This document shows, one piece after another, positions 1 through 12,229 of a DNA stretch of 64,000 nt; the stretch's first letter is position 1, and each line of letters starts with the position of its first letter. The notes under the pieces are model-generated. The model saw only the letters and a program-made list of their open reading frames with translations, made no database searches and was not told the DNA's origin. Location: NCBI GenBank assembly GCA_021234535.1, contig CM037830.1, positions 32,709,405-32,773,404 of the forward strand, read 5' to 3'. A program made the position numbers and the translations under genes. Source of the stretch: Stichopus chloronotus. Its lineage: Eukaryota; Echinodermata; Holothuroidea; Aspidochirotida; Stichopodidae.

Positions 1-2520
1 ATCATGACCTTAGCAAAAATTTGTCCTTCCTGCTTTTGATTGTTATGTCATCTTGTAGTTAAGATTTGCACTAGGTCCAAAATCTGGACCGGGGTATTTG
101 CAGTCCATAGGCCGTTGGTTACCCTAAAATGTATGGTCCATTTGGCTACAAGTTCAGTGTGAATTTCTTAGTTGCAATGTTTTGCTTTGTAAGTTGATGT
201 ATCCCCATGTATATGTCCGGGCCTGACAATGATGTGCTCTGAGTGCTAAACCAAAAAGAAGCATTTTAAGTTTTTATGCCTCATGTACAATTGTAAATCA
301 GTAAAGGTTTGGATTCTTGTAGCAATTTCAGAACAAGGTTCTGGCATTTTCAGTCAGGTACCCAGTGCAAACACTAATTTAAATTGTGAATTTGTGTGAT
401 TGGGTTTAGTTACTGTGACATTGACCAGCAATCCCACCTGGTTCTGATCTGTTTTGCAGCTTGCATTTCTTTTTTGTTTAATTGCATGTGATGCATTCAA
501 GTAAACATCCACCATTTCTTTGTTCTGGTTGTCATTGGGTCTGTCTTCTGTTTTCTCAACTCTCTTATTTTGTCTTCCATTTTTTGACTCTTCTCTTTTT
601 GTGTTTTCACTTTGTTTTCACACTCCTTAATTTGTAGACTTGAAGTGATGATCAGAGGTTGTTGCCTTTGAAATAATCTTCTTTCACAAAAATACATCTT
701 GTGATTTGTTTTATATTAGATACAACTAAACAACATCTCCATGGATCTTGCATGCTATTAAATATTGTCATCTTTAAGCAGATTTTTTTATCATAAATGT
801 GTAAAGTGTTGAAGGAGGTCGCCAAACTTCATTCTTTGCAGAACTGTTTCATGTAACAGTAAGAAATCGTGTTTGTCTGAGAAGAAAATATCATTTAGTC
901 ATTTAAGACTGATCAGAAGATTGAAAGTTATTTGTTTGATCGTTTCTGCCATGTAGTGTGTGTTATGTGTGTCATATTTCATCATGATGAGGTAGTCTGA
1001 TATGACAAAGAGTTAATTTATCATTTATTCCGTTTTAAGTTAGTATGAGGCAACACATTGCCGTTTACCCCTAATTTCACAGCTTTGCCTCCATTAGTGG
1101 ACAAACATTAATTTACTTCTGGTGACTACATAAACATCATCAGAAAACTTCACTATTGTGTGAGGTTTTTCCTCTGACCAGTAGTTATTTCCTTCTTTTT
1201 TTTATTGGGGGAGATATTATGTTACTTCTATTTTTGTTGTGGAATCCAACTCAGTGAACGATGCACATATATGCCAGTGTGGTTAGCTGTCGCAGCATCA
1301 ATGTTGTAGACTTCTTGTGTGTGACCGGTAGCTACAAAATATCTTTGAGATGTGTGTTGCTACGCGTTTTGTAAATGTTAATGGAATGCAGCGATGAAAG
1401 TTAGCTAAATGATCATCTATTAAAGATGCACGTGAATTTTCAGGTTAAATGTCACAACTTTCAGAGTTTGATATTTTATTGCCATGGTTACTACAGTTTT
1501 GGCAACCTTTGTTACCTCTTATCGCAAGTTTCCCCTGTTTTAGCAAATGTTGCTGTACCCGATGCATTTGGAACGTCTTTCTCTTTCATGATGCACATCT
1601 TATGCGGTCATCAAAGCTTTATTGATATAGGATACATGTATGCCTTACGGTTCAGTTTAAAGGGTGGTAAAAATATTCCGTACCATACAGCCATGCCATT
1701 GATGCGGTATCTGACACTGGTACTCAATCTGCTAACATCTTGCGGCAAAGCCAGAATCGATTTATCTTGAACACTGGAGTGTGAACCTTCTTTGGCATAG
1801 GTCATGCTTCATTCAGTAGTTCATAGTTTGTTCATTCAGTAGCATGAAACCAGAACTGCAAAAGCATTTCTTGTTTCTCTTTTTCTCCTTTTGAATGATG
1901 GAAACCATCAGGGATCAGGAAACACCTGTCCAAGGAATGTACACACTTGCAGGTTCCTCCCCCATGGTGCTCTAAACAATATCCTGTAAGCTTGACTGTG
2001 ACGCATTCTCATCATGCTTGCTGCAGTATCTTAATTGCAGGCGAAAGCTGCAATTTGAGTAAATATGTGTAAACACCTTGGTGGAAAAAGTGTCCCATTA
2101 CTTGTGTATCGGGTAGACGAATGGTTGTAACCTCTCCCATGTGTTGTGTCTTTATAATGATTGTGTTGTGACACATCCCTGCTACAATCGTGTTTAGTTT
2201 TGTACCCATATTTTGTCCTTTTTCATCTAGGCCTCCTGGATGTATGATAGTCTCAAGAGTTGCTTGTTATACTGTATGTCAATGGTATTGATTTGAGTGC
2301 GTCAGTTTCACCCCTTGAGCATGGTCACATTGTGTGCTCTGAACAATTTTTGTCATGAAAAGAAGAAACTTATGGGACAATGAGTGTATTGTGGATTGAG
2401 ATCTGGAAAAAGAAACTGCTGAAGCATGAGTTGTCTACAGTACTGAGAAGCTTTAAATGTATGTATATTCAAAGAAAACAAAGTTATGTATTAAAGAAAT
2501 AAAGTCATAAATTTCTCTCA
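1..2520 (+). other. T-rich non-coding stretch, possible 3' UTR tail of a gene left of the window
   Basis: No reading frame here looks like coding sequence. The stretch is T-rich on the plus strand and ends near a polyadenylation-type AATAAA at 2498-2503 followed by an A/T-rich segment, which would fit the end of a long 3' UTR of a plus-strand gene lying to the left. This is an inference only. A 66-codon lysine/glutamate-rich frame on the minus strand (497-697) is most likely a by-product of the T-rich plus strand. Confidence 0.25.
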
Positions 2521-4120
2521 GCTCTGTTGTAGCCTACATTTTTTGTTGTAAGACAGAAACACATCGCCCCAAACATTTCTGCCAATTCTCCCAACCCTTC
2601 CTCTGGCTTCAGTCTGTCTAAAACTCCTTGTGTTGACACATTCCTAATCCCTATGTGCCACATATCATGGTAAGGATACACACACCACAGTGCAATCAAA
2701 ACAACACTCTGCCATGTGTATGCTGTGTAGTGTGAACTACTCTGCGCCTCTTAACAGTCTTGTTTGATTTTGCTGCACATGAAAGAGCAGATTGCACAAC
2801 CAATTGAAATTTTTTTTCTTACCCAAAGTGTTACACGTGGTGATGAGTCTTTTTAGGCTTTTTGACATCATCCTTCAAGATGATTGATCTTGCTCAAGAT
2901 ATGGTTCTTTTAACCTTTCTTCAACTTATGTAGGTAGTACTTTTTTCAATAGTACAGCCTGCTTCCCTGAGCGTTTCATGCAATGTGTGAATCATGGTGA
3001 AAGGGAAAAAGCAAATCATTCCAACTGAGCCGTGGTACGACCATAGATATCTCTTTCAATAGTGTTCTGATGCTAACTATTCCTTATCGAGAACTGCAAA
3101 GAAGTGTGATACCTGGGATGGACCTAGTCATGACGTTATAATCGTGCTAAAACCATGCTAAAGCGTTCAACAGACCCTCTTTCATGCTCGATTACACATA
3201 TATTACGATAAACATGACACTTAATACCCCTTGCCAGGCAGCTCACATAGGGTGATTTTGGTCCCTGTAATGGTGGGGCAGAATTTTTGTGTGGAGAACC
3301 CGACCTATGTATGGGAATTTCCGGGTCTGGATTCTTTCACCACTTACACAGAGATTGACTGCCTCAGGCAGAAATTACACGCTTGGGCTGGCCCAGTAAC
3401 TTTGGTCAATTACCTTTGCAATCTTAGCTGGGATATTGGTTACTCCATCAACACACAAGTAGGTCTGTTTCTAGGATGTTTATAGACTACATCCTATTTT
3501 GTGTTCTGCATGTTTTTTAATTAATTTTGGCAAACTTTCCTTACTTTCTGTGCAGAAATAAGACAATAAACTGATAAGAGAAGCAGAACAAGGAATTTGT
3601 CAAAACAAAGAAAAGAATACATGGCCCAGCTTAAGTGAGTGTTGACTAGGCACACAATTACAGTTAGCTTAGAGCTTAGAAGATAATGTTTCACACCATT
3701 TTACCCCTGTAGGGAGAAGGCTAGCAATGATGGTTATTGCCTAATTGTCCATGAACTGGAAAGATGTTATCACAGTGAAGGTAGGTTGGAGTGAAAAAAA
3801 AATCTTGCCCCATGACTACTGGGGACAGAATCACGCTATGCAAGAAAGCCTAGACACTGGATTGACACACCTGAATTACTTTAGGAGAACGATGTTTAAT
3901 TGACCATGTGGATTATCACAGCATGGGGTGATAAAACTGATCGACCTAAGGCCATGTCAATTTGCAAGAAGTTGAACCTCAGTAGAACAAAAGAAGACTG
4001 AGGATGAAGTTAATCCCATTTATACGTACAAATAACGGCATGAAAATAAAGCAAAACCTGGTAACTTGAAAGACAGCAGGGCCGTCACGACCGTGGTGCC
4101 TCACCCCCAACAAGTATGTC
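2521..4120. other. non-coding, nothing recognised
   Basis: Unique-looking AT-rich DNA with only short random frames. I see no splice-bounded exon, RNA gene or clear repeat. Confidence 0.5.
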
Positions 4121-4123
4121 AGA

Positions 4124-4245
4124 GTGACGATTGTCGGAAAATCTGAAATACCAGTTGGAATTTTTCATATCCCCGTCTACCAGGCACCAGCACATTTAAT
4201 GACATAAAAAGGTGCCAAATATTGCACCAGATTGTGTCTGTATAT
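4124..4245 (+). repeat. isolated copy of the ~185-bp diverged repeat
   Basis: Shares the segment order GTCGGAAAATCTGAAATACC, GGAATTTTTCATATC, CACATTT.ATGAC, and ATTGCACCAGATTGTG with the tandem units at 8274-8830 and the copy at 9888-10065. This copy is single and truncated. It places the family outside the main array, so it is dispersed. Confidence 0.7.
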
Positions 4246-4739
4246 TGCGGTGCGGTAGGTCGAAATGCTTGTTTAAACCACGATCTTTGTCCGGTTGTCT
4301 TGTGAAAGGGACATTCCAAAATGAGTGAGGGGGGTATCTCATCTTTAACACTTCACGACGTCCTCCTTATAGACGGACTTGACATTCAAACATTAGCCGA
4401 GCAGAGACAAAATGTAATAGACGCCGCTGTTTTACTGTGATTTGTCACAACCAAGATGGTTTTGTTTCGGAAGTAATGAGGGCGTATTTCATGCCACTAA
4501 TTTAGACGTGTTTTATATGTAGCTCCCTAACTAGCCTGTAACTGTATAGAAAGCACTAGAGACTAAGGCGTCCTCTGGTCAATCACCGACATTATAGGTA
4601 ATTAACACTGAAAACGAAAAATGTCATTTTGTTGATGGCCTACCGAAATTTTCTGGCCGGAATATTGAAGTAAATAATGAATGCGTTCTGTTTTAGGCTA
4701 AGTTATGCTAGTATTGACTACGGCCCAGCAATGTAATGA

Positions 4740-5480
4740 CTATAACCAGGGAGGTGCTAGAGAAGGAGATACAACCGAAGTTTCTTCTTTTGAAGTAGCC
4801 TCGTTTCCGCTGTAATCGTCTCTTTTGTTCACCTCTTGAAGATTCGATGGGATAAAAGGGTATTAGGAACTTAACGGGAAAGGTCTATGTTGTCTACTCC
4901 GTTGTAAATTACCCATCGACAAAGTTTGTCTATAGCTATAGCGTTGCCAGTCGTTATTCTTGAAAATCAGTTTTCAAATTCCGACGCGGTCCGACGCCTA
5001 TCGCAGTGGAAAAATTTGATGTTGTGTAACTTATTGAACATGGATACACCCTCTGTAAACTTGCGAAAATCAATGAAAATCGATAAAATGCACCAGTAAA
5101 ATATAGTCTTATGATCGTTTTCGTCATTTGCATATGGCAAAGGTCTGTGTCTTATTCTTATATACCAGTCTGTCTTGATTCGAAAGAGATAACCAGTCGT
5201 TTTGATTTTTGAGACAGTGGTTTTGAGTTGATTGTCGGCAACGAACCTCTCATCAAAGCTTTTTGCTGTGCAATCCTTTTCAAAGATTACAAGCAGGTGT
5301 GAATGAAGATAACTTGGATGTCCCTAGAAGTAAGAAAGATCACACAAAAGTAAAACGGCACTCTAAGCTGTTCTCATCCCTTTATGAATTGAAAGTTATC
5401 ACGCCGGAGAAAATCTTACAGGATTAGCATAACTTAACCGCCCCGTTGTATCTCCTTCTCTAGCACCTCCCTGCTATAAC
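4740..5480. mobile_element. non-autonomous DNA transposon (MITE-like) with perfect TIRs and TSD
   Basis: A 29-bp sequence at 4747-4775, starting CAGGGAGGTGCTAGAG, recurs as its exact reverse complement at 5445-5473, 29 of 29 by eye. Immediately outside both ends lies the same 7-bp word CTATAAC (4740-4746 and 5474-5480), which reads as a target-site duplication. The body is 727 bp and has no coding frame, so it would depend on a transposase supplied elsewhere. Terminal CAG with a 7-8 bp duplication fits hAT-like or P-like superfamilies, but that assignment is inference. Perfect inverted repeats suggest a recent insertion. Confidence 0.88.
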
Positions 5481-5734
5481 GACCCATGATTTATTAGGGT
5501 GGTCACAAAATCCAAAAGTACCCCAACTGCTTTGGATTTCTCCTCTCACATGTTTTCTGAAAACGGGACAGGACTTTGGTTACGAGAATGACGATTCACT
5601 CCTGAATTCCTTCAGCCCTCGATGACACGTACTGCATAGTGCAAGAAATTCCCCTCTAATCCTGAAAATCTAGCTAACATCCTGCCAGCTCAGTGCAGAG
5701 CCTTTCTTCGAACTGCTGGACTTATTTAACATTA

Positions 5735-5795
5735 CATAACAAGCCCCATGCATGCCCTGTAATCCAGACCCCCCCCCCCAAAAAAAACCTAACTA
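5735..5795 (-). mobile_element. 3'-tail fragment of the same non-LTR retrotransposon as at 10.3-11.05 kb
   Basis: The reverse complement of this stretch reads poly-T, poly-G, then GGATTACAGGGCAT, ATGGGGCTT and GTTATGT. The same order occurs just after the reverse-transcriptase remnant at about 10965-11055 on the plus strand. Part of the middle is missing here. It is a short dead-on-arrival 3' end in opposite orientation. Confidence 0.6.
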
Positions 5796-6280
5796 AACTA
5801 ATATTTGTACGGTTTTTAAACTTTTAACAAAAAATTAACATCACGGCACTGAATTTTCCAGTGGGATCGATAGTAGATAACACAATAATTTTTAGAGGTA
5901 AAATGCTGTTAAGAACTATATAACAACCATTCTAATATGTCCTTATTCCGATAACGCCACTAAAGGGATAATGATATATATACACTGTGTTTTGTGAAAT
6001 GCCATGAGGATAGAGATTCGGATGGAGACAAATTTACATGGATGGTACAAAGGATCCCATTTGACACCCCCAAGTTCGTCCAAGAAAAGGAAACAATGGC
6101 AATTCAGTTAACACAAAAAGGAATATAACTGGATAACCTTTCAAAAACCGCTTTATACAACGTCTGAGAATAGATTGAAGGGGAACAATGCGTTGTAATG
6201 ATATCTCTGAAGTGGATAAGTTAGAGTGAAAACTGTGCAAATTCCCATAGCAAGCACGGTTTCAAAGATTGAAGGAGTAG
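5796..6280. other. non-coding, nothing recognised
   Basis: AT-rich DNA without a supportable gene. It begins at the end of the retroelement tail and runs to the GC-rich repeat. Confidence 0.4.
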
Positions 6281-6420
6281 CGAAACCGAGCGCGAAGCGC
6301 GAGGCCTTGCGGGTGGGGTCCAGGGGTCCGCCTGAGGGCGCCTGGTGGGGTCCAGGGGGCGAAGCCCCCGGAAGCTCTGAGGTTTTAGCATATCTCTGGG
6401 TGGAAAATTAAGTCCCAAGA
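6281..6420. repeat. GC-rich dispersed-type repeat with internal GGTGGGGTCCAGGGG duplications
   Basis: A sharply GC-rich island in AT-rich surroundings. GAGCGCGAAGCGCGAG is palindromic, and the motif GTGGGGTCCAGGGG occurs twice (about 6312-6326 and 6345-6358). It is followed by the self-complementary GGGGGCGAAGCCCCC. Sequences of this style are widespread as short repeats in marine invertebrate genomes, from general knowledge. No gene function is proposed. Confidence 0.6.
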
Positions 6421-6429
6421 GAGGTATAT

Positions 6430-8270
6430 TTTTTATTTTTATATTATTCATTTTTTCGGTTGACCGTACTCAAAGGTTCCCAACTTTTTTCTTTGGGGTA
6501 CTCTTTCACATTTACGCCGTGCCACCGAGTACACACACACATACACACACCCACCCACACACACACATAGGCTACATACACTTCCATTCCTATATTTAGG
6601 AAAACAACGACATTCCTACATTTAGGAAAACAACCACCTACCCGCCCTTCCCTTATGCTGGACGGTAAACATTCTAGAGAAAATTGGTCTGGCCAGGCTG
6701 ACCTACTGCTGAAGTGCCTACGGGCATGAAATGAAAACTGGCAGCCTGTGTAACATAAATTAGGCATTTATCAATCATGGTTCCCCGGAAGCTGTTCTTA
6801 TTCAGTCCAATGTCAATACATAGTTTTGTGATTAAATTAATTTTGGATGAGTACAAGATCTGATTGGGAAGGGTGAGAGCAACTGGGGGGGGGGGGGCAA
6901 GGAAACAATCTGGGGGAAATCCCCCTCATCCCCCCCCCCCCCCCCGTAGCGCCGCCACTACCTACCACGCATACGCATTTCCCCCTACGTTCCCCTACGC
7001 TCTCAGCCTGGTTAATTAAAAGAGAAATCGGGCGTTTAGAATACACCGACATGAGATGAATAAGAAAATAGCTTTAATGATTGTTAAACCATTCCGTCTC
7101 ATCAATAAACATCTACCAAAGCTTCATCTTCTCAAAACATTATTCATGTGATGAGTAATGGAAGATGCATCATTTGAATTTTAAAAAGTTTGGGTGAACA
7201 AATTAGTGTTGAGTAACAAATAACTGAATTTCTACCTGCGAGGAGCTTATTTCTTGAAAAGAAGGCTACTGTCCTTCCTTATTTTGAATAATCTGTCATT
7301 CTAAGTCCACAGGCATTGGTTACAAAAATATGGATGTTTTCTCTAAAACAAACACCCTATTTCCCTTTAAGTTAGTTTTGCACATTGTAAGATCGCTACA
7401 TGCATATAGAGCGTATGTAGGTCTATCGTCCGTCCCATATGTGCATCCCCCCCCCCCCCCCACTCACACACACACCGCGGCACCATAATGGACGGTTTGT
7501 GTATTATATTAAAGTATTAATAAATTAGGAGAGATATGCTTTATGCTAGCTAAATTCAATTCAAGCTGTTATATTTGTTATATACAAACTCACACACTCA
7601 CACTTACACACACTCTAGATCTACTTTCATTAATATTTATGTAGCATGCTTTATTGAGCATTTGAATACAAGGCCATATAGCCCAACAAATATAACACAT
7701 CTAGCCTTCAGAGGTACCAGGAACACCAGGCATAAACCCAAGCACAACAAACCTTTGTTTTACCTATACAAAGTTTTTTTTTAATTAATACTAAAATGTG
7801 AAGTATAACTTTGGAAAACTTTACAAGATGCAATTCCATTGGTTGAAGTTTGGAAAAGCACGGCATGTATAACAGTAGCCAGGCTAGTTAGTATACTTTG
7901 CAGTGTACGATTTTATGCATCAGTACCGTAGTCAGTACCAGTATCAGTACCCATTGTATTGCTCCGGGAAACTTGTACCACCCCAACCAGGGATCCACTG
8001 ATCACTGTTCATAATATTATGGTTCAGAAAGACAGATTTTGGTTTAAAATCTCAAGGATTTACAAACAATTTATGTTGTTATATATATATATATACATAT
8101 ATTCTAAGATTTAAAATCCCCCTACTTCCCCCTACATATTGTGATTTTCCCCGTAGGTATCCCCTACCTCCAACGTTTGGCTAAAATCCCCTACAGTGGG
8201 GCAGCCTTGGCTCTACAGAAAAGAGCAGGAAGGAATTAATATGCATCCCACCGCACCTTTCGACTTCCCT
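6430..8270. repeat. low-complexity rich non-coding DNA
   Basis: Contains a CA-rich stretch (about 6531-6570) and a 25-bp direct repeat CATTCCTAYATTTAGGAAAA at 6586 and 6611. It also has a G13 tract (6885-6897), a C16 tract (6930-6945), a C15 tract (7447-7461) and a short TA repeat near 8080-8100. No coding sequence is evident. Confidence 0.6.
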
Positions 8271-8273
8271 ACT

Positions 8274-8830
8274 ATAAGGTTATCTGGTAATTTAAAAATA
8301 TCTCAACCAAGATCTGAAATACCATTTGAATTTACTTCAGTCCCGGAGCGACGAAGTAGTCAGAACATCTGAAATACCAGTTTCAGTTTTTCATATTTTA
8401 GTCTAGCACAATCATGGCCGGCATTAAAAGATGCGTGCCATTGCACCAGAATGTGCCTATAAGGTTACCTGGTAATTGAAAAAAGATGCTCAACAAAAAT
8501 ACAATTCCATCTGAATTTCTCATAGTAAAGTCTAGAAGTGACGATAGTCGGAAAATCTGAAACACCTCATGTGCAACTTTTCATATCTCACTCTAGCACA
8601 TTTTATGACGTAAGAAAGATGCCAAATTAATATTGCACCAGATTGTGTTTCAGATTATCTGGTAATTGAAAAATTTCCCAGTAAATCTGAAGTGGGCCTA
8701 CTATTTCAATCTAGGTGTGACGATATAGTCAAAACTTGCTAAATACCAAATGGAATTTTTTATCATATCTCAGTTTACCAGCACATTTTACGACTTAGGA
8801 AAAAATGCCAATTATTGCACTAGATTACAT
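8274..8830 (+). repeat. three tandem copies of a ~185-190-bp diverged repeat
   Basis: The marker TTATCTGGTAATT (or TTACCTGGTAATTG) recurs at about 8280, 8465 and 8655, giving periods of 185 and 190 bp. Each unit also carries TCTGAAATACCA-type, GGAATTTTTCATAT-type and ATTGCACCAGA-type blocks. Units are clearly diverged. Sequence to the right (8838-9060) recurs after the single-unit copy at 9888-10270, so the tandem is internal to a longer dispersed element. Confidence 0.75.
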
Positions 8831-9887
8831 TTGATACATGACAAAGAGGATGTGGGATACCCCTCTACCAGGTCATCGCTCATTTCATGCTTTTCCATCA
8901 TGCACCAACGAAAATATCATATTACAACTAGTCATTTTTTCTCATCAAGCTGGCATGCATTTGCAAAGTTATCGGTACATGAAGCTCATGTACTTTGTAA
9001 TGCATCGACGGTTGTGACAAATTAATATGAAAATAATAGTCAAAGAGTAAAATTTGTTGAACTTAACTGGGACTATAATTTCTTGGGAAAATTGATTGCA
9101 ATAAATGCATAATATTAGTTGTAAAAACCAAGATTCATATTGCGAGGCTGGCTACATTCAGGGTACCAGTGCCCCGACATCTGCAGGTTGTGGAAAGCCA
9201 AAATTTTCTTTTACCCCCCCCCCCCCAACAAATGTGGCGCATCGTTTCGATAGTAATCACGCTAGTTAGTGACAAACATAATTATTTCAAACAAGCTCTT
9301 CCCCCTCCGGATCAATCTCTTCCCCCTCCCGAACAATCTTTTCCCCCTCTCTTCCCCCTCCTCTCCGGCCCAATTTCTAGCCGCCGGTGCGCCGGCCTAT
9401 ATGTTCAACCGATTTTTTTTTAAAGAGGATGCGTAGCTCATTGTGATTCTTGTATCACCTCAAACACTGATAAGCCCATGTATTACCATCTTTAATAGAT
9501 TAATTTTACCTCCAAATGAATTGCCAAACTTGCAGACAGGATATCCATATTCCAAGGCTGTGTACATGTAGTTCGAGTGCACCCTGGGAGTGCGGTTTCC
9601 TGTCTTCTTTTCCTTTTCTTTCCCTTTCCTCCCATCACATAATTTGGGAATCTCTCCCCCCCCCCCCCCCCCATTTCTAGGCACTGATGCGCCTATGTGT
9701 TCAACCCAAAAAAATATTCCTCACGTATTCAAAGAAGAATTGAAAGAAGAAGATTCAAATTTTTTATGATTCTTGTATTACCATAAAAACCCATGATACG
9801 CACTAGGGTACCACTTTAAATAGCTTGATGTTACTTTTCACATGTGTTGTCTCTACCCCCCCCCCCCCCCCCCCCGCACAAAAAAAA

Positions 9888-10290
9888 TCTGACATTTCGA
9901 TAATACTCGGAAAACCTGAAATGCCACTTGGAATTTTTCATACCTCAGTCTAGCACATTTTATGACTTCCAACGACGCCATATATTGCACTAGATTGCAT
10001 TTAAGGTTACCTAAAGTAGCTGAAAAGTTTCTCAAAAGGAGATAGGGGACACTTCCTCTACAAACCTCTCCCAGGTCAACCATCACTCATCTGATGTCTT
10101 AATTCCTCCATATCAAAATACTTCATTGCATAACATTTTTTTTTTCATCAAGCTGGCTTTCATTTGCAAAGTTATCGGTGCAAGGACTGGCTTTATACTT
10201 TACTATGCAATTATAGCAAATTGTTGCAGCAAAGTAGCAAAGTTGTAAAAAAAAATAATCGCCAGAGAGTGCAATAAATCCACAATATTG
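9888..10290 (+). repeat. second copy of the dispersed element containing one ~185-bp unit
   Basis: Starts after a C20 tract. It contains GGAAAACCTGAAATGCCA, GGAATTTTTCATACCTCAG and ATTGCACTAGATTGCATTT. It then shares AAGCTGGCWTKCATTTGCAA and GTTATCGGT with the downstream flank of the three-unit copy (8945-8975). The unit number differs between copies (three versus one), so the unit expanded or contracted within the element. Confidence 0.65.
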
Positions 10291-10308
10291 CACCATAATG
10301 TGACTTAA

Positions 10309-11055
10309 GAGAAAGACCCTAGGTGTTGTCATTACAAGTGATCTGAAGCCTTCTAAACAGTGTGCAGGTGCTGCCAGGGCAAACATGGTGCTCGGATTGA
10401 TCAAGACCATCTTTAGTAATTTTAGTGAAGATATTGTGTTGAATCTGAATAACTAAGTTAAGCAGTTGGTTAGGCCACATCTTGACTATGCTGTGCAGGT
10501 GTGGAGTCCCTATTATGAAGAGGACAAGTTTCATTAAGAGCAGGTTCAGAGGAGGACCACTCGGCTTATTCCCGATGTAGCCTACGTCATTTCTCTTATC
10601 ATGACACGCTCAAATGTCCGGGGCTTACTACTCTTGAATTAAGAAAGATCGGGGGGGGGGGGAGGGGGGGTGGGGGAATGGATATGTTGCAGGTTTTCAA
10701 ATTCCTATCTGGTAGGAATTCTCTGTCTAATTGTGATTACTTAGAGGTTTGTCCTAATTTTCGTGTTCGTGGCCATTGAAAGAAGCTGGTGAAATGCAGG
10801 CTCTAGGCTTGATGTGAGAAAGTTTAGCTTCTCACATAGAGTTGTCAATGAGTGGAATAGTCTGCCCGATTGGGTTGTAAATTCCACTTCAGTAAATAGC
10901 TTCAAGGGCAACATTGATAAGTTCTATCGTGACTGTGGCAGAATCTGATTTTGTCGCGTAGTTTTTTTTTTTTTTTGGGAGGGGGGGTGGGTTTGGATTA
11001 CAGGGCATCTTATGGGGCTTTTGCCCTCCTTTGCCCTTAAACTTGTTATGTTACT
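10309..11055 (+). mobile_element. decayed non-LTR retrotransposon: C-terminal reverse transcriptase region plus 3' tail
   Basis: With frame correction the sequence reads like the end of a CR1/jockey-type pol: DLGVVITSDLKPSKQC, a LVRPHLDYAVQVWSP block, then QRRTTRLIP, GDMLQVFKFLSG, RLDVRKFSFSHRVV and NEWNSLP. It is broken by an extra base near 10318, in-frame TAA codons (after the NN at about 10450 and near 10535), and a G-rich expansion at 10651-10676. The non-coding tail from about 10950 ends in poly-T/poly-G and a GGATTACAGGGCATCTTATG segment repeated at 5735-5795 in reverse. It is not functional. The family assignment to CR1-like is from memory of the conserved order. Confidence 0.8.
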
Positions 11056-11109
11056 TATACGAAGTCTATGAGAATGGGGTTAGAGGGTGGAATCCGAAGC
11101 AGAGACATC

Positions 11110-11290
11110 GCAGTGGCACATTTATGTCACGCAGAGCGCACTGGCAATACGCCTGTCCAAACAGTCAATCAAAACCTTGGATATGAATGACGTCATGAGA
11201 AAAAAAATGTTCCTCTATTTTTTTCAACCTTAAGGCTATCTTAAAATAAATGCCCCCAAAATATTGATTGTCAATGGAGACGGTGTCTAA
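11110..11290 (+). repeat. dispersed repeat, partner of inverted copy at 51255-51445
   Basis: CACATTTA.GTCACGCAG, GTCAATCAAAACCTTGGATA and ATGTCATGA-type blocks match, in order, the reverse complement of 51330-51440. The match continues weakly through AAATAAATGCCCC and CCAAAATATTG. The two copies lie about 40 kb apart in opposite orientation. Confidence 0.65.
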
Positions 11291-12229
11291 ATTCAGGCAC
11301 TGTTCCCCTTCCGGCATCCTTGGAAAAATTAACCTCCAATTTGCAGGGTAAACAGTAGTTTTGTTCCTCTGTAGGCTATCATGTACTGGATTAATCTCAT
11401 TATTTGGACCAGGAGTACTGGAATACGCCGCAAAGGCCGGGCATCCAATATGATGAACACGCACATGACCTCTGTACCATGACGTCACTCTCGAAGCGCC
11501 TTTGTTTTGTTGAGCAGTGGAAAATGGCATCAGTCCTACACATCATCAATTAAAAAGAAAGAAATTGGAAATCAGAGGAAACCGGGTAGAGATTTGCTAC
11601 ATTGTGTCTCTTGGTACGTGTGGTCTGCTATGAGGTCACTTAGTGGGGTTGAGAGGGGGCCGAGTGCCACTGTCAAATGTCTTCCCCCACTTTCTCCCTC
11701 CTCAAAATGAATTCCAAAGAGTGGTAAAAAAATATAGGGCAAGATTTGTACAAGGCAAAAACCTTCCCAAACAGTCACTGAAAGTTTTCATTTTTAGTAT
11801 TTGATATCGAAAAAGGCTACGACAGTAGATAAGAATTGCCTTTTTCTTATACGACAGAACGCATGCATGCACTGCATGCAGCATAAATGACATGTACATA
11901 AATGATGACTACATGTAATTGATATCCATCCGTGTGAACATTTTGGAACCTGTGTTATAAAAAAATTAAGAAAATGAGTCGAAACACACAACTGCCAGAC
12001 ATTACTGAAAAGTGCCAGTCCTGCAATCTGAGAGGCATATTTGCACACCTAATCCTCACAGAATTTCCATAAGTTGTACTAAAATCATGTCTAGAGAAGA
12101 CCTAGTGATAGCCAGATATATCATAATGGCTTAGGAAGGTACCTCTCGAGAATTGATAAACATCAGTGTATGATATTATGCCGTGAGGATTGGCTGATTT
12201 GCAGATAGGCTATCATATCTTCAACTGAG
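11291..12229. other. non-coding, nothing firm
   Basis: Contains two TGACGTCA octamers (about 11187 and 11478) that match the CRE palindrome. It also has an open 121-codon minus-strand frame at 11165-11530, which I do not recognise and do not accept as a gene. Confidence 0.4.

Noticed and set aside
497..697. 66-codon minus-strand frame with a lysine/glutamate-rich, coiled-coil-like product
   Set aside because: The T-rich plus strand automatically gives Lys/Glu-rich antisense frames; no convincing splice sites or homology.
11165..11530. 121-codon minus-strand frame
   Set aside because: No recognised family, overlaps a dispersed repeat at its end, and lacks splice or regulatory context.
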